Assembly: GCA_031772625.1 (NCBI GenBank)
Contig: CM062808.1
Span: forward strand, 144,066,605-144,130,604
DNA from: Pinus tabuliformis
Taxonomy: Eukaryota > Streptophyta > Pinopsida > Pinales > Pinaceae
DNA length: 64,000 nt
Reading direction: 5' to 3'
In this document: one piece after another, positions 63,346 to 64,000 of the stretch
Layout of the letters: each line of letters opens with the position of its first letter
Position numbering within the stretch: position 1 is the stretch's first letter
The notes under the pieces: model-generated
Told to the model about the DNA's origin: nothing
What the model saw: the letters and a program-made list of their open reading frames with translations, nothing else
Databases searched by the model: none
Made by a program: the position numbers and the translations under genes

Positions 63346-63958
63346 TTCACGTTGATTGATACGGTCCATGCATAGGTGTTGGGAGGGCAGAAATGTGAAA
63401 AGCTCCTCAAAGGGGAGAAACATGGTGAAAAAAAGATGATCGCGCAGAAGGGTAACCATACACAGGCATTTAGCGAAGTGTGCGAAGCTTTGAACAAGGT
63501 ATGTAGCGTGCAGCGAAGTGATTGGGACCTGCACGTACTAGCAGTCCTATGGGTGTATAGAGTGACGTGCAAGAAACTAACATGACAGACGATGTCGAGG
63601 CTAGGTTTTGGAGTAACCGTTGTCCTCCTAATGGATAACCGCAGTCCTAGTCCGCACATAGTAGCGCCCTGGGATATGAAGGGTTGACATGCCCTAGGAG
63701 GAGGGACCACGTAGTTAGAAGAAATGGAGAAAGAACGCGCGGAATCTGACGAAGACATTCAACAAAATGATATTAGGCTCCAAGAACTGATGAAAGAATG
63801 GGTGCGATTAAGGAAGAAAAGCGCTCTGGCGGAAGCGGAAGTTAAGAAGCTAGAGGATGGGATAAGGGAAAATTTTCTCGATAAGGAAACCAAGGTGATA
63901 AGACACGATGGGCATGATCAAAATGACAAGTTTTAGGACTATCACCATGAATTGATCA
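63346..63958 (+). pseudogene. Outer element integrase C-terminal remnant
   Basis: In frames near 63376-63936 I read SDWDLHVLAVLWVYRVTCKK, the pattern that follows the integrase core (DWD..LP.ALWAYRTT). A charged, coiled-coil-like tail (RLQELMKEWVRLRKKSALAE) continues to 63936. RT, RNase H and the integrase core are absent between gag-like sequence and this remnant, so a large deletion is likely. The element continues beyond the window. Confidence 0.5.
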
Positions 63959-64000
63959 GTCTAATGCCTTGGCTTGGACTGCACATTACTAAGCAAATTA

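Overview
This window is intergenic DNA from a land plant with a large, repeat-filled genome. I found no host protein gene, tRNA, rRNA or CRISPR array. Nearly all of the recognisable sequence belongs to LTR retrotransposons of the Ty3/gypsy class, many of them inserted inside one another. Lineage features (a Tat-type element with a second RNase H, an Athila-type pol with an extra ORF before the 3' LTR, tRNA-type primer sites) are plant-specific. The mix resembles what I would expect in a gymnosperm, but the species cannot be fixed from the sequence alone.

Layout. (1) 1-542: the 3' end of one element and a truncated LTR. (2) 543-8982: old, AT-rich, mostly unassignable DNA with a badly decayed gypsy gag (2.3-3.7 kb) and an (AT)n tract. 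(3) 8983-17293: a minus-strand element with a gag domain, a 622-codon coiled-coil ORF and a 659-codon ORF, all without internal stops, but no protease, reverse transcriptase or integrase. (4) 17294-18338: a degenerate satellite carrying a 184-bp MITE with perfect 57-bp terminal inverted repeats. (5) 18339 to the end: an outer plus-strand gypsy element whose first LTR matches the truncated LTR at 279-542. It is broken by two large insertions. The first is a minus-strand Tat/Ogre-like element (18927-43697, about 15.3 kb of its own sequence) that itself contains a plus-strand relative (22738-32187) with gag and protease only. The second is a plus-strand Athila-like element (48313-63133). The outer element's gag-protease module is duplicated in tandem, and the Athila-like element sits in the second copy.

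How they work together. The Tat-like element has gag, protease, RT, RNase H, integrase and a second archaeal-type RNase H on the minus strand, plus a decayed antisense ORF near its 3' end. The gag-protease element nested in it shares its primer site, polypurine tract, gag and 3' region, yet lacks RT, RNase H and integrase. It has a perfect 5-bp target duplication and nearly identical LTRs, so it probably moved using enzymes of its autonomous relatives. The Athila-like element keeps one continuous gag-pol frame with only four stop codons, followed by a broken env-position ORF.

Most unusual signals. A box close to TTCTACAGGAAG recurs more than 20 times in the Athila-like element, in both orientations, at 20-23 bp spacing in non-coding DNA and in all three codon phases inside the last ORF. 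The pol-less minus-strand element appears to carry its 659-codon ORF inside, or fused to, an LTR, with a cluster of four TGACGTCA sites upstream. The two Tat relatives share a diverging 47-49 bp tandem array built on a CTCGTTAAA box. All identities and counts were made by eye.
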